Position numbers and translations under genes: made by a program
Notes under the pieces: generated by a model
What the model was told of the DNA's origin: nothing
Databases searched by the model: none
Seen by the model: the letters and a program-made list of their open reading frames with translations, nothing else
In this document: piece after piece, positions 45,151-57,339 of the stretch
How positions within the stretch are numbered: the stretch's first letter is position 1
Layout: the number at the start of each line of letters is the position of its first letter
Origin: Toxonevra muliebris
Taxonomy: Eukaryota; Arthropoda; Insecta; Diptera; Pallopteridae
Reading direction: 5' to 3'
Assembly (NCBI GenBank): GCA_963691655.1
Contig: OY829326.1
Coordinates: forward strand, 145,098,998 to 145,162,997
Length of the DNA: 64,000 nt

Positions 45151-48100
45151 AAGGCCGCAATACATTTTTTTTGATAGATTTCTCAGTGCTAAATATGATC
45201 ATAAAAATTTTCAATCGCGTCAGGTTTTCGAAAAAATTGCGTTGAAGGAGTTAAAACACATCGATTTTAGACACTTCTGGAATCAATCATCAATTTTTTA
45301 TAGCATAACTTTTTTACTGCGATCTCTGCCAGGAGCCAAGTGAATGTTGTGTAGCACAGTGCCCGTTAGAAATCGATTTTGGCATTTTTATATTCTTACA
45401 CTCAAATAAAAAAGTTCGTACAACCGCTGTAAAAAAATGAATTTTGTTTTTTTAAATATTTAATCAAAAATAAAAAAAAACATTAAATAGACATTATGAA
45501 AGGTGATTTTAACATTACTGATTTCAACATGAAAAATTTATAATTTATGTGAGAATAATATGGAAAATATTTACAAATTACATTATATATATTTTGGTGC
45601 TTTTAGTGTGCAGCAATGTTAAAGTGATATTACTAAATGTGTATTTGATATGGCCATAACGTAGAATTACAGTTTGGAATTGTTAAAACAAAACCTAGTA
45701 AACAAATTTGTTTTTATTTACAAATCATACAGTTCAACACACAAAAAATGGCAAAGTCCGGAAAGTGAATTCTGATAGAACTCCCACAAAAAAAATATAA
45801 ATATATAAACATATAAAAAAAATAGGCGTTTTAAAAGTTTATATTCAATTTTTGTTTTACGCGTGAATAAACGTTTCTAACAAATTAACCCTCTAGTTCT
45901 CAAACGTCTTCCTGCACAGCCTTCATCAAAACTGGTGTAATTACCATATTAATAGTTTTATGAAATTCCCCAAGCTTTTAAAAAAATGCATTAGTTATGA
46001 GTTATGATGTGTTTTGCAGACGATAGCGACTGTCAAAGTTAAAAATTTGTGAAAAACAAGAAATTTAATTATGAATTTGAGATAAAAATAAAATAAATGA
46101 ATAAAATACTTCCCGTCATGCTGGCCAGATAAAAAAAACCAACTGTGAGTAGCTTGAAATTTGAATTTTTTATACAAAATATTTAATTACTTAAAACAAC
46201 TTGGTAAAACTTTTATTCACTTTTCCCGGCTTCATAAAACCACGCCCATTAAATTTTTTAGAATGTTGAGATCTAATCTCTTATGCATTTTGCATCCAAA
46301 TTTGTCAATTCTAATTTATATTTAAATCAATCAAAAATTTTTGAACTAGTTAATTTTACATCTGATATTGTTTGTGAGTTCAGCAATTTCTAGTAGAGTT
46401 TTTTATAAAATGTTTGCCTCTAACGCATTAACCCATAAGCTCCCTCCCATATGGGTATTCTTTGCCTTCTATTTTTTTAAGAAGAAACTACATATTTGAT
46501 CTAGTACGAGGGTTGCTAGTGGGTTAATAAATTCTAGAAATATAATGCGCGTAAAATTATTTTTTCAATTATTCCCTAGTTGCATCTCAAGACTTCAATG
46601 AAACTAGGGACCTAAATATCCATTTTATTACGTAAAGTAAAAATACCAAGTTTAAGTGTTTGACATTTTCAGATCTGGAATTAGAAAAGTCCACCCCAGA
46701 GGCACTTTCCCCTTGATAAGAATTAATTAATTGATAAAAATTTTTTCAAAGTATGCATTGTTATTACATTTTCTTATGATTTTTCATTGCAACTTTCATT
46801 CATTTTTTATAAAAAAAAAAAAAAAATTGTAGAAAAAATATGTAGAATGCATCAAAGAAATTCCATGCTCATGTCTTCAAATATTTTACCAACAGATTAT
46901 TATAATGACATATACATAGACAGAAACAAACCAATTTTTATATGTATATTCATAGATACAGTAGACGTCCAATACAACGACAATTTCAGTTAAACTCCAT
47001 TAACATCTCCATATTACGAAAAAATATAAATTCAATTCAATGAACGCTGATATCGAATCGAATGTGTATGCAATTACAGTCTTATACCTGGTTTTCTCTA
47101 TACCAAGTTTAATCAAATTTGCCAAAATGCTGACAAATTTTAAATAAAAAGTTTCCTCTTTCTCACTTTTTGACAGGGAATATTGCATAGTAAAAACAAA
47201 GCATTAGTTTTGAGGTAATTGTACGAAAAATAGATTTATTTATTCTTGAAAAAATTTTATGTTGTGAAATTTCAAGAAAAATGCTTGTAAATATAATTGA
47301 TTTGTACAAAAAACGAATTTTTCTCTTTACCTACAGAGTCGAAAATAAACTTGATTCGTTGTAATGAACCTCTACTGTATATCCATATGAAGAACTGCTC
47401 ATCAGGATATTTTCTGTCATTCATTCATGCAATTTTTCGCTCATACGCTGATGAACAACGAACGAACGTTGCTAATTTCATTAAAATTAAACACATCCAC
47501 TGTCAAAAACAAATGCTAATTCAACGTGTTAGAAAGAAGTCCTTTAAGTGGCTGTTAATGTAAAAATAACATTAAGTATAATGCTGCTACTGTTCCATGT
47601 AGTTGTATGAGTGTATTCTTCTCCCATCTCTCCCTCTCTCTGTCTTTCTCTCTAAAGCCTTTCACAAAAACGAAAAAAGGTATGCTGCATATAACATCAT
47701 CACCTTTTGGCACAAAGGGCTACTTTGTGCGTGCATACGTGTGTGTGTGTGTGCGTGTGTGAATGTTAGAGTGTATGCATGTGTATGACCACCGCAAGTA
47801 TTTCTTTTTATAAAAGCGGCTCTTGTTTACATTTAGCGTATATTAAATTAAAATTTGAGTTGCTTCCTTTTTTTTTTTTCTTTGAAAGCGTTTTACTGTG
47901 CACAAAAATGCAAAAATTAGTTAGATTTGTACTTAGAGCTTATGAAAAATTCTCTTCTGACAATGTGGACGAGCACTGCGTTTTACGTTTACATTTTACG
48001 TGTGCATCCTTGCGGTTTATGTTGCGTTACGTTTTGTAATGTAATAATAATTATAATAATATCGTGATGTGCATTTCTGAATGTTCCTAGTTGGGTTTTG

Positions 48101-48407
48101 TATGTATAATTATTGTAGTTAAGCTAAGTTATTCTTAAATATGTTAACCACAAAGCCAAAAGAAAATATTTTTGTATTATTTTTTAACATATTTTTGGCT
48201 CCTCTTTTTTTTATTTATCATTTTTTATTTTTTTTTTAAGAATTATGGTGGTGTTGAGATTCAGGATATTTCAGAAATAATTTATTTTTTAAAATATTAT
48301 ATTGAAAATGTGTAACTTTAACTTAAAAGTAAAGAAATATTCTGAATCAAAATGTGATTTCCGCTCGGCCTAATAAACTACGCCATATTTAAATAAAATA
48401 GTCAATT
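45151..48407. other. Long unassigned AT-rich stretch
   Basis: No gene or transposon terminus is supported. A-rich low-complexity sequence is common (45440-45480, 45780-45830, 46800-46830). (TC)n lies near 47620-47655 and (TG)n near 47740-47762. Open frames on both strands are short with AT-driven composition. Confidence 0.5.
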
Positions 48408-48409
48408 TA

Positions 48410-49086
48410 CAGTCTTTTCAACAAGTATCAAGTTGAACTTTATTTTCAACATTCAACATTTCATTACGAATGGTGCTGTATAACCTTTCAAACTATCGCA
48501 ATTATAATTTCGTTTGCATCCTGGAAAAGCTCATGCTTGGAGATGATTTTGAAAACAGAGTTTCGACAAGATAATCATGATTGCGAGAAATTTGGATATC
48601 CACTACATAATCCATTTATACCAGCATTGACTCTCATCTTCTGCCAATAACTGGTTTGGGAAAAGAAATCGAGATTGAGTACTTTAAGAGGGCAGGACTC
48701 TAAACATCAAAGTCGCTTGTGCAGTAAGTGAAAAGAGGAAAATTGGATAAGAATTTTGGACTGCGCCTCTCAATCTTCAGATGCTAAGCAGATTGAAAAT
48801 TTTTGAGCAAGTATTAAGTTTAAGATGAGAAGAAAAAATGCAAAAAGCATTACCTAATTGAAATGACAGATTAAGTCAAAATGGCGGTGTTTGCCGCAAT
48901 CGTATGCCGAAGAGCTAGAGATAATATGACCTCGCGTTACCACGGAATTACTCAAAATTTTGGTATTGATATGTCAGCGCATTCAACAAAGAAATGTTTA
49001 AAAATAATGTGGGATTTTTTTTTTTTTTTTTGATTGAGGCATTGTTTGAAGGACTTAGGCCGTACACACTCTTGTTGAAAAGACTG
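48410..49086. mobile_element. Tc1/mariner-type MITE or deletion derivative
   Basis: CAGTCTTTTCAACAAG at the left end is exactly repeated in inverted form at the right end (CTTGTTGAAAAGACTG), with TA outside both. The CAGT start and TA target are usual for Tc1-like elements. The 677-bp interior has no recognisable transposase. Confidence 0.7.
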
Positions 49087-49088
49087 TA

Positions 49089-49610
49089 GATTCCCCGCCT
49101 TCATTGAATAACTCAATGGGTTTCAATTGTTGATTGGAATGTCTTAATAACCACAACCTAGAAGAGAATAATTTCGAATAGTGCAGTCATCTGAAAAGAC
49201 AACTACAAACAAAAAATAGAGATATGTTTGATATAATTTTAATTAATCTAATAAAATATAAAATAATATAATGTTTCATATTATCATTTAATAGATCTCG
49301 ATCGATCTCCTCTAAAAAACTGGAGTACTATTTGCTCCTTGGGTAAAAAAAAGTTGAAAAAAATATTTTTGTTAGTAAAATTTTGACTTTCCTTTTATCT
49401 ATTAATTCACTTAATTTGATTTCCAATTATACAGTGAAATACTTTTTTAACCGCGAACATGAATAGATGATTTTTTGGAAAAGCCCTGATCACATAAAAT
49501 ATGCTACGTCACGACATGGTTTAATTTTTTTTTTTTCAAACTCACGATGAAGTGCTGATGAGAGAGCCAGTGATTAAATTTTTTATTTTTTTTTTTATTT
49601 TGGTGGATTA
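49089..49610. other. Unassigned AT-rich DNA
   Basis: No feature is supported other than T-rich and A-rich runs. Confidence 0.35.
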
Positions 49611-49617
49611 AATTCTC

Positions 49618-49692
49618 TATCTGAGAATTGAACCCGTTGAACTGATTATCCAGTCGAGCATTTTTAAGCACTAAGTCACCGAAGTGACTCAT
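49618..49692 (-). mobile_element. tRNA-like SINE head, family 4 (copy 1)
   Basis: The reverse complement reads GAGTCACTTCGGTGACTTAG, TGCTTAAAAATGCTCGACTGG and AACGGGTTCAATTCTCAG. A B box (GGGTTCAATTCTC) and a plausible A box (TGACTTAGTGC) are present. An A/T-rich body follows leftward. The head differs from those of families 1-3. Stem pairing is too poor for a working tRNA. Confidence 0.5.
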
Positions 49693-49734
49693 TTTATTAG
49701 AAAAATCCTTACGGACACTTTTTAAAGCATTTAC

Positions 49735-49796
49735 TGAACCTGAGGCAGCTGGAACTCCAGTCTAGCACTCATTACCCAGGCCACCGAGGTGACCTA
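49735..49796 (-). mobile_element. tRNA-like SINE head, family 4 (copy 2)
   Basis: The reverse complement reads GGTCACCTCGGTGGCCTGGG and GAGTGCTAGACTGGAGTTCC, aligning with the neighbouring copy (GTCACTTCGGTGACTTAGTG, GCTCGACTGG). Both lie in the same orientation about 40 bases apart, so this is a tandem or dimeric arrangement. The B box is decayed (TCAGGTTCAG). Confidence 0.45.
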
Positions 49797-52124
49797 AAAA
49801 AAATTTATTTTCCTTTATTATCTGAGACAATGGTTCGTTATTGAACGATATCCTTTTTTCAGAGGGCTGGACAAATGACCAGTTTTCAATTAGGCAATTT
49901 TTATGTTATGGTATATCCTTTACCTTTTTATAAGGAACATCATTTCTAAAGACTGTGTGTCATTATTCCAATATGTTTATCCTCTATGAATATTTATAAA
50001 AAAATTGGTACTAAAAACTTCGAAAAAAAAGGTTGAGGGAAGGGTTGGAGTATTCATGCAAGATTAAAACAAAGTTCAACTTTTTATAACTATCAATTTT
50101 ACGGCAGACGTGAAATTTGTAAGACTTCAAAACATTACACTCACTTAATTCAATTTGCCCACCACCGTGTCTTTGAAATCTCAATAAAAAAGATTATGGC
50201 TTAGTAATGCCCTCTTTCAAAAACTCAACACGGAAATTAAGAAATTATTCTGCATCATTTGTTCTATTTAAAAAAGAAAATGTTCAAAATAGGTTCACAC
50301 TTTATATGCAAACATTCCTACAACTGAATGAAAACATGACAAAATTTTAATAGTTGTTCTCCTTCATCAATATTGTTAACACATTACATCTATATGCAAA
50401 GTAAGAAATACTGAAAGTTTGATCTAGGTGATGTAATGCATAACAAGTCGCGTCGTACTAAGGCCTGCCAATTCGTTGATGATATCGCACTTGTTACTGT
50501 GATCTCAGTGAGATGTCATAGTTGGAACTTTAACTCTACACTCTAACTAAAAATTTATGGTTGAATATAACAGGACTGGATCTTGGAACGATAAATGGAT
50601 TTTTCAATTTTATACCAAATATAAAAAAAATGTACCAAAACTGTCAAAAATGTACCAAAAATTTTAAATGATCTATCACTGCGAATGGTAGGATACGATC
50701 AGCTACAAAACAACTGAGTCTCTGCTGTTTGGGATAATAAATAAATGCAATAAATTCATTTAGCTTTGGTTAAGTTATTTTCGGAGGTTGTGTGGCTCTG
50801 AAATTAATATAGTTCTCTAACAAGCATTGAATTACATTTGACGCACTTTTCCTTTGAGGTGATTCTCTTGCTTTAGTCATGGATAATGTAGACTTTTTTT
50901 CATCGTTTTTTTTTTTAAATTATATCAAAAATATAAAGGTAGAAAAAGAAAAATAAAATTAACCTAGTTTTCCATAGAAAAGTTTAAACTATGTATATGT
51001 ACAAAAACCTAATTCTACCTTAGCTCATCAATTGACAACTTTTCTAATTTACAAAAAAAAAAAAAAAATTTAACTGAAGATAAATTTCTAACTTTTTTAT
51101 CGTAGGTTATGCACTTTCTGAGTTACATCGTTTGTAAATTTATTTTATAAAAATGTCAAAAATCACTGAGTGTACCAATTTACAAAACAAAAAAACGATT
51201 CCTTCCTGCAAACCTCTTTCTTACAGCATTATGGTGTGAAGGGGGTTAAGAGGCTTTATGTTTTTTGTGTTGAAGAATCAAGGGATTAAAAATTCAAGGG
51301 ATTATTGTGGTTTTGGGCCTAGTTTTTCAGGGTAAGAATAACCTTGTCGTGGTGGGGTTAAACGGACCTCGAATTCAGATTGAGGGACTCCAAAAATAAC
51401 AAATAAATATGATCTGATCAGAGGAAGCATTTTTTCGACAAAAAAAAGTCTAAAAAATTACCCATTTTCAGTAATTTTCTACCACAAATTATCATTTTTT
51501 TTTTAAATACATAAATTCAGTAATGTGCTGGATCTCTTTAATTCAAAATTTAGGTGAGCTAGCGCAGAATTAGTTTCTTGCATATATAGTTTTAAATGTT
51601 TCTATGGAGAGCTTGGGTAATTTTTCCCCCTGTTGCCTTTATATTTAGGATCTGTTTTAGAAATAGGGTCTGAAAAAATCAAAATTTTTTGAGTTGCATG
51701 ATATACAAGCCCTTGACTTATTTAACCTAATTTTTTGTAATTTAGATAGCGTAAATATTTTTTTCACAAAATTTTTCAGTGTACTAAAAAAAAGAAAAAA
51801 ATTCTTAAAAATGATTGCAACTTTTCAAAATTTGCAAATATCCAAAAAATCTGACGTTATAAAAACCAACACTTCAGTGAAGGCTTGATGAAGTAAAAAA
51901 AGACAGTATTCGAAAAAAATATACGCAGTGCCAAAAACATCATCACTGACTGGAACTCGCGGAGAAAAAAAAAAACAGATGCTGAAGAAGCCGTAAGCCC
52001 AAGGCAAACGGAAAGTTTTTAATCGACGTCTCTTTATGCAATTATTTCGAAATCGACTATGAAATATCTCTGCATGAGGGAGACTATGCTTCAAAAGTCA
52101 CATTGAGTTCGTGTGGGTTCGATA
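49797..52124. other. Unassigned AT-rich DNA with one possible RT scrap
   Basis: No gene. The plus-strand frame KACQFVDDIALVTVISV at about 50459-50510 resembles the F-V-D-D-I-A-L box of a reverse transcriptase, but too little flanking similarity is seen to call it firmly. A-rich runs are frequent. The rest is unassigned. Confidence 0.4.
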
Positions 52125-52126
52125 TA

Positions 52127-53033
52127 CCACCTTGATCAAAAAGTTCCCGGAATTTATTCAGAAAATTAAAAATACAATTTTATTCATCTAAATCTATATT
52201 GTCCCCTTCAAAGTAATCCCCATCGACTGCAACACACTAATGCCAGCGCTTGATCCAATCCTCGAAACATTTTTTATATTCGGTTTTCGGTATGTCCATC
52301 AGTGCTTCCGGCGATTTTTCCATTACTTCCTCTCGGCTGCTGAAACGCGTTCCCCGTAATGTTTTTTTAACTCGATTGAACAGAAAGAAGTCACAGGGAG
52401 CCAAACCAGGTGAATTCGGTGGCTGTTGTTGCATTTTTCGTCAAAAAATTACGAATAATGATGGCACTGTGCGACGGTGCGTTATCATGGTGCAAAATCC
52501 AAGAGTTTTCTGTCCACAATTCTGGTCTCTTTCGGCGGATTGCTTCACGCAAACGCCTCATAACGCCCAAATAATACTCTCTGATGGTTAATTTGCGGTT
52601 ATTGATCAAAATTTATTTTACTTTATCAACGTTTTCGTCGGTTTTCGATGTCGATGGTCTGCCACTGCGTTCATCATCTTCGATTGACTCACGACCACTT
52701 TTGAACCGCTCGTGCCACTGGTAAACGACCGTTTTCTTTAGAGAATCGTTGCCGAAACACTTTTTCAACATTTCCAACTTTCGCGCACCATTAAATCCGT
52801 TTTTTACGCAAAATTTAATACAATACAATTTAATAAAATTGTAAAAAATCGCCAGCACACACAGAGATAGATGTACTCTTGGCTACGTAACTTTTGCAAC
52901 TGTTAAGCTATGATGCTAAGATTTAGAAGGAATATCAACAACAGATGTACCAACTTAACAAAAAACAGAACTCAAATCGGGATAATGGGAGCGCCACACG
53001 GTGGTTATTCCGGGAACTTTTTGATCAAGGTGG
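52127..53033 (-). mobile_element. mariner-family element with 27-bp perfect TIRs, internally deleted
   Basis: CCACCTTGATCAAAAAGTTC (then CCGGAAT) at the left end is exactly repeated in inverted form at the right end, and TA flanks both. The 907-bp element encodes a broken transposase on the minus strand. Identical TIRs suggest a younger insertion than most relics here. The family differs from the 13.8/43.4-kb mariners. Confidence 0.93.
52180..52858 (-). pseudogene. mariner transposase with the first catalytic region deleted
   Basis: The N-terminal part includes FYNFIKLYCIKFCVKNGFNG, ARKLEMLKKCFGND, then VYQWHERFKSGRESIEDDER and SGRPSTSKTDENVDKV, the conserved DNA-binding region. A deletion follows, and the frame resumes at NNRKLTIREYYLGVM. 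Next come SWILHHDNAPSHSA with the second Asp and, after a small gap and frameshift, NSPGLAPCDFFLFNRVK with the third. After EDWIKRWH a TAG interrupts, then CVAVDGDYFEGDN to the final stop. The missing block includes the first catalytic Asp, so it is inactive. The start codon is uncertain; upstream in-frame residues may belong. Confidence 0.88.
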
Positions 53034-53035
53034 TA

Positions 53036-54835
53036 TACAGCGTTTTTACGAAATATTTGGCGGCCTAAGAAGAAGACTCAAGTCATAGACAAGTAGATTT
53101 CCCCTTCAGACTCATATAATAATAAAAAAAATGTTGACAATAATAACACAGGCCTATGAGGTTTTAGATTATTGGAAGAAAGCAAAAATTTCATATATAT
53201 ATATATGTATTTTTGTGCGCTGAATAAAAATCAAGATACAGAGTTTTTCTTTCTTAACCCAAAATTGCGAAAATGTCGATTTTGCCCATTTACCATCTAT
53301 AGAATCTAGAAACAGTTTTTCACCATTATAATACTAGTTTCCATAGAAACTGGGATTTAAGTGATTCAAAAGGCAAGTAATAGCAGTTATAATAATAAAA
53401 CAATAAAAAATTTGTTTCGATATAATTTTCATTTAGAAAATCTGAGAATAACCGATGGATTAAACTTTCTTCAGGTTAGATTCTCAAGTCGCCTAGGCTC
53501 AGTAACCTTTCTGATTTTTTGTCAAAATTCTAAGCTAAAATTCTGGCTCCCTCTTATTCAATAATTATTTTCTACCACAATAACAATTGTCCACTTACAA
53601 TTAACGACCACAATTTAAACAAACCAAACAAAAATATTTTTCTTTAAACTCTTCCATTGCTAATTGGCTAACATACTCATCGTCGTCCTCGTCGTATCTT
53701 TTACTGTGTTTTGTGAACACTTAAACAATATAAATACACACAGTTTACCTATGTATTTTATTTACGCTTTTAAGCTTGAGCGTAAACAAAACGGGAAAAA
53801 GGATTTCATGACATACCACCAAAACCACAACATCTTAAAAATGGTTACATTAAAATAAAATGTCATCTTAAATAAGCAGCAACTCGGAAAAAATAGTTAA
53901 AAAAAAATGTAGAAAATGCTATACAAAAGCCGCCACACATGTGACGCGCTTTTAATGCGCGTTGCACTGTTTTAAGCGGTTTATTTGTGTTTTTTTTATT
54001 TCTCAGCGCTAACATAACCGTGCATAATTTTAGGCATGTAAGCAGCAACATGTAAAGGCGGAAAGACAACAAAAAAAAAAAGCAGCCAGTAAACCAGTAG
54101 CTGCTGTTGCTCCTAAAGTTAAGCAAAGAGTTAAAAAGAAAATCTTTTGCTTGGACGAAAGGGATTTTTGTTTTTGTAAATATAAAAAGAATTTTTTAAA
54201 AAGCATTTTTTCGTGCGAAATGCAAAGTAATCTTTTACTTTTTTCCACAGATGCAAAACATAAGGTAGCTCTAGCTCTTTTTTGTAAAAGACAAACGCCG
54301 AAAAGTATGCTTTGCAGCATTTTTAATAAGAATGTGTAAATTTTATGCTATGCGTTAGTCGTTTTCTTTTTTTACTATTTGTTTCCTTTTTTTTTTACAT
54401 ATTTATGGTATCTTTCTTTTTATTTTATATACATGTGTTTTTTTTCTCTTAACCAAAGCTTAATTCTTTTATAAAAGTAAATATTTGCTTTTGAAAAGAA
54501 AACTGCTTGCATACCTTTAGGTGAAATAACTTGAACGTTTATATGAGGGGCTAAAGTGAGCGTGAGCGTAATATGTAGGAGCTAACATGAATTGTTTAAG
54601 GCAAAATTGCATATGTGGCGTTTTTGTATTTAAAAGTAACATTTTTATTTATTATTATGTTAAACGGAACAAATATTTTGTTTTATCTTACTGGCCAAAA
54701 ATTTTGCAAAAAATACTTATTTATTAAGACTTTTACAAAAATAAATTAGAAATTAGCTTTCTATACAGTTTCTGTTAAAAGATTTTTTTTTTAAATATTT
54801 CCGAAGTTCGTCCTAATGTGAAAAATGTGTCTCAG
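53036..54835. other. Unassigned AT-rich DNA
   Basis: No gene or terminus is supported. Short low-complexity A/T runs dominate. The slightly GC-richer 53920-54120 part has no recognisable frame. Confidence 0.45.
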
Positions 54836-55014
54836 AAAAGTTTCGGTCAATACCAAGAAATTTTTATTTTGCTGGTTCTATCTCTCTCACTGTACGACTT
54901 CCCCCTATACAGTGTCAACCATCCTTATCCTAAGACGCCATGGTCTTCTATCCTGTGTATTACATTTATCAGTCGATGTTCCTTGATATCTCTCATAATT
55001 GTTGTTGCAGTAGC

Positions 55015-56206
55015 CAAGGCCGTATTTAGGGGGAGGTTTTGGGGGTTCTGACCGCCCCCCCCCTCCGAAATGTGGAAACTTTCTTCTAATTTTTTTTTTT
55101 AATTTCCAATGGATGGTAAAAAAGTAGAAAAAAAATCTATTAGGCGATTTTTGAATATTTTTTACTTCCGTCGGTTTTTTTCTAAAAAGTCAAGTAAATT
55201 TTTCTTTGACATGAGGCTTGATTTCAGATTCAAAAAGAGGAGGTGATGCTGAGCAATCCTGCATTCATAGTTTTTCTATGTCAGTAACTGTTTTTGATTT
55301 AAAGCTTCGTCGTGAAACATTTTGAAAAGTTTAAAAATTAATAAAAAATAGAAAAAACTGTCAGATCCGAAAAGTAATACAAAGCAATATTTTATTATGC
55401 TTAACTTGTCCGCCATATTTGATTCGGAATTTTGAATTTTTAAAATCTGACTGCAGATTTGTAACCAGCGCCCCTTAAAACACTGCACTTTTCATTATGT
55501 CTGGCTGTGAGTGTGAGTAAGATAAAATCCGTTCTTTGTAAATTTTTTCCTGCACCCGTAGACATAAACACATCTGCTTTAAGGGCGCATGAAAACAATA
55601 TGACTTAGGGTTTATTTTCGAAGTTTCTAGCACGTCAGGGTTCAGCTCTACAATTTATCTAAAACGTGACGTAAAGCGAAGTTTCTGACCGCAGGTTTAT
55701 TTTCAGCATGAAAAATTCATGCTAGGAACCATATTATTCGCCAAACCCATGCAGGGCAGTGTTATTGGATCAGCTTCAAAGTTTTTGGAGACAATCTTAA
55801 AATTTAATTAATTCTTTAACCCATTATTGCTCAGAGCACCTCGATTCGGAAGATCCCTTTTAATGCTGTGACTGCACGAATTTAGGGAATATATGCCAAC
55901 TGCAGCCGGGTTCCTCATAATTGAATCATTGAATAATATTTATTTGAAAAAATTGAAATTGATTATTCTGTGAGTTTTTTGTAATTTTTGGCCATTTTTT
56001 TTAGGTTAAGATTGAAAAAAAACTCGGGAAGAACAATTCCTATAGCTTCAAGGCATTTATCCACTATTGTCCCTTGACTGATAGGGTCCATCAAATGCAA
56101 CATCGTATCTAATTTATTTATTTCAACATCAGTTTCATAAAAATTATTTATGAATATTTTCTTCGAATGAAACCCCCTCCGAAAAAAAATCCTGGCTACG
56201 GCCCTG
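55015..56206. mobile_element. hAT-type element, 1192 bp, with 8-bp TSD
   Basis: The left end CAAGGCCGTATTTAGGGGG and the right end (reverse complement CAGGGCCGTAGCCAGG) form short imperfect TIRs. The same 8 bases, GCAGTAGC, lie on both sides (55007-55014 and 56207-56214). The element has C/G-rich ends and an AT-rich interior. A minus-strand frame of about 100 codons (55963-56265) overlaps its right end and shows no known transposase motif. Joining the flanks across one target copy restores the surrounding LINE sequence without a gap. Confidence 0.85.
55412..55485. repeat. Third copy of the GCCAT...AACCAGCGCCCC dispersed repeat
   Basis: GTCCGCCATATTTGATTCGG, then TTTTTAAAATCTGACTGCAG and ATTTGTAACCAGCGCCCC, follow the same order as the two copies near 12.7-12.9 kb. 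It lies within the hAT element, so either this repeat hitched along or the hAT family carries it. Confidence 0.5.
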
Positions 56207-56907
56207 GCAGTAGCCATCTTGTTCTTGGCGGTACTCTCCTTTTTTACATTATTTGCGCATACCACTTTTGAATCCTTTCTTGCCTTTTGTCTGCTATCGG
56301 TACATCTGATTTATTACCTTTTGAATCTGCGTCTTTTGACCTTGTCCATGCTCGTTTTACCGGGCTACTCAATCATTTTCATTTCAGTCATACGCATTCT
56401 TTGGTTGTGTTTGTCTGAGGTAGCTTTGAACGTGAACGTTGGACTCACTTATATAATCTTTCCCTTTGAGTTTTGTGGATATCTTCCGGTACACTACTTG
56501 ATCCAGGTTGCATTAATACTGTGTTCCACATCACTTATTCATTAATTTTCAATCAATATGGATCCGTGGTACTTGAATTTCAAGGTTATACGATATTGAT
56601 TGGCCATCTGTGGGTATCAACTTCGGAACTCGTCGAACGGTAGGAGTAAGTTTTCCGCCTTTTTCGCATTTATTCGTATGCCATTTATTTATTTATTTAT
56701 TGAAGTTATATACTAGTACAACTAGAGTCTCTGAGAATTTCATTCATTTCTAAGGAGCCGATTGCTCGTCGGTACCATAGCAAAAACTGTTTCTAGCCCT
56801 ACGTCTTACTCCGATGTTTCTCGATTGTGGCGTAATCTTTATGCCTCAATAGTTTCTTCAAACTTGGGTATTTTCTTTGCTTTTGTAGAATAATTGAGAT
56901 CAGGTAG

Positions 56908-57333
56908 CTATGTATACCTTCGCGTATCCGGTTTGTTTTGATTGTTTTTCATTTTGCAGATTAAATGCATTAAATCTTCTTCTTTGACATCATGGTATGA
57001 CCCTAAAACTGGATAAACAATTTCTACCTCTCTGGGGTAGTACTCTTCATTCTCCAATTGGTTTTTATACTCTGCCGAACGTGGTTTCCTATGCCCTTGT
57101 TGATACGGTTTTACCATTTTTGTCCTTGTTATAAGTACTTTGTAGTCCTCATATCCATAGTGTTTTTTACACGATGTATTGATATATGTCTCTCTCCAAT
57201 ATGCCAAAAACGGCCATAATAGGTCAAAAAGAATTCTCATGAATTCACTTGATCTGAATCTCTGCTTGAAATATTCGTAAGTATTTATACCGGAAGATTT
57301 CTGTATCACCAGAGCCAAATATCTTATATAAGT
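56908..57333 (-). CDS. Unrecognised open frame, about 140 codons
   Basis: A continuous minus-strand frame of 137 codons starts at a TTG at 57318 and extends back a few residues more (YIRY) to a possible acceptor. It contains GINTYEYFKQRFRSSEFMRI, LWPFLAYWRETYINTSC, then HRKPRSAEYKNQLENEEYYP and ends NKPDTRRYT with stop. Unlike other anonymous frames here, it has balanced composition and charged, non-repetitive sequence. No ATG opens it, so it would be an internal or last exon, or the 3' end of a retroposed transcript. About 200 bases after the stop an (AATA)n run (56681-56697 on this strand) contains AATAAA and could be a polyadenylation signal or a retroposon tail. I recognise no domain. Confidence 0.4.
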   Translation of the reverse strand, partial: TYIRYLALVIQKSSGINTYEYFKQRFRSSEFMRILFDLLWPFLAYWRETYINTSCKKHYGYEDYKVLITRTKMVKPYQQGHRKPRSAEYKNQLENEEYYPREVEIVYPVLGSYHDVKEEDLMHLICKMKNNQNKPDTRRYT

Positions 57334-57339
57334 ATTTTA

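Larger units (their letters stand above)
54836..56690 (-). pseudogene. RTE-type LINE ORF2 C-terminal relic, split by a hAT element
   Basis: On the minus strand from the right: GIRINAKKAENLL, then PTDGQSI, LKFKYHGSILIEN, SDVEHSINATWIK, TGRYPQNSKGKII, SDKHNQRMRMTEMKMIE and DKVKRRRFK. This is the order found in RTE-clade LINE proteins after the palm: the K.kyM-like region, IDGQ.I, FKYLGS.L..DG, D...RI.A.W.K, then AEMRMLRW and D.VRN..I. The sequence is then interrupted at 56206 by a hAT element. Beyond its far end (left of 55015) come DIKEHRL and RRPWRLRIRMVDTV, reminiscent of the GRPR.RW.D.VK tail. Stops and shifts are many. The assignment rests on eye alignment of scattered motifs. Confidence 0.6.

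Noticed and set aside
54818..55051. 77-codon plus-strand frame as a gene start
   Set aside because: It runs into the hAT terminus and lies antisense to the RTE-type tail.
55963..56265. 100-codon minus-strand frame as a hAT transposase
   Set aside because: Its beginning lies outside the hAT and crosses the TIR, and it shows no hAT dimerisation or catalytic motif.
56219..56545. 108-codon hydrophobic plus-strand frame as a membrane protein
   Set aside because: It is antisense to RTE-type LINE motifs on the minus strand and can be extended across the hAT target duplication only because that LINE sequence is continuous.
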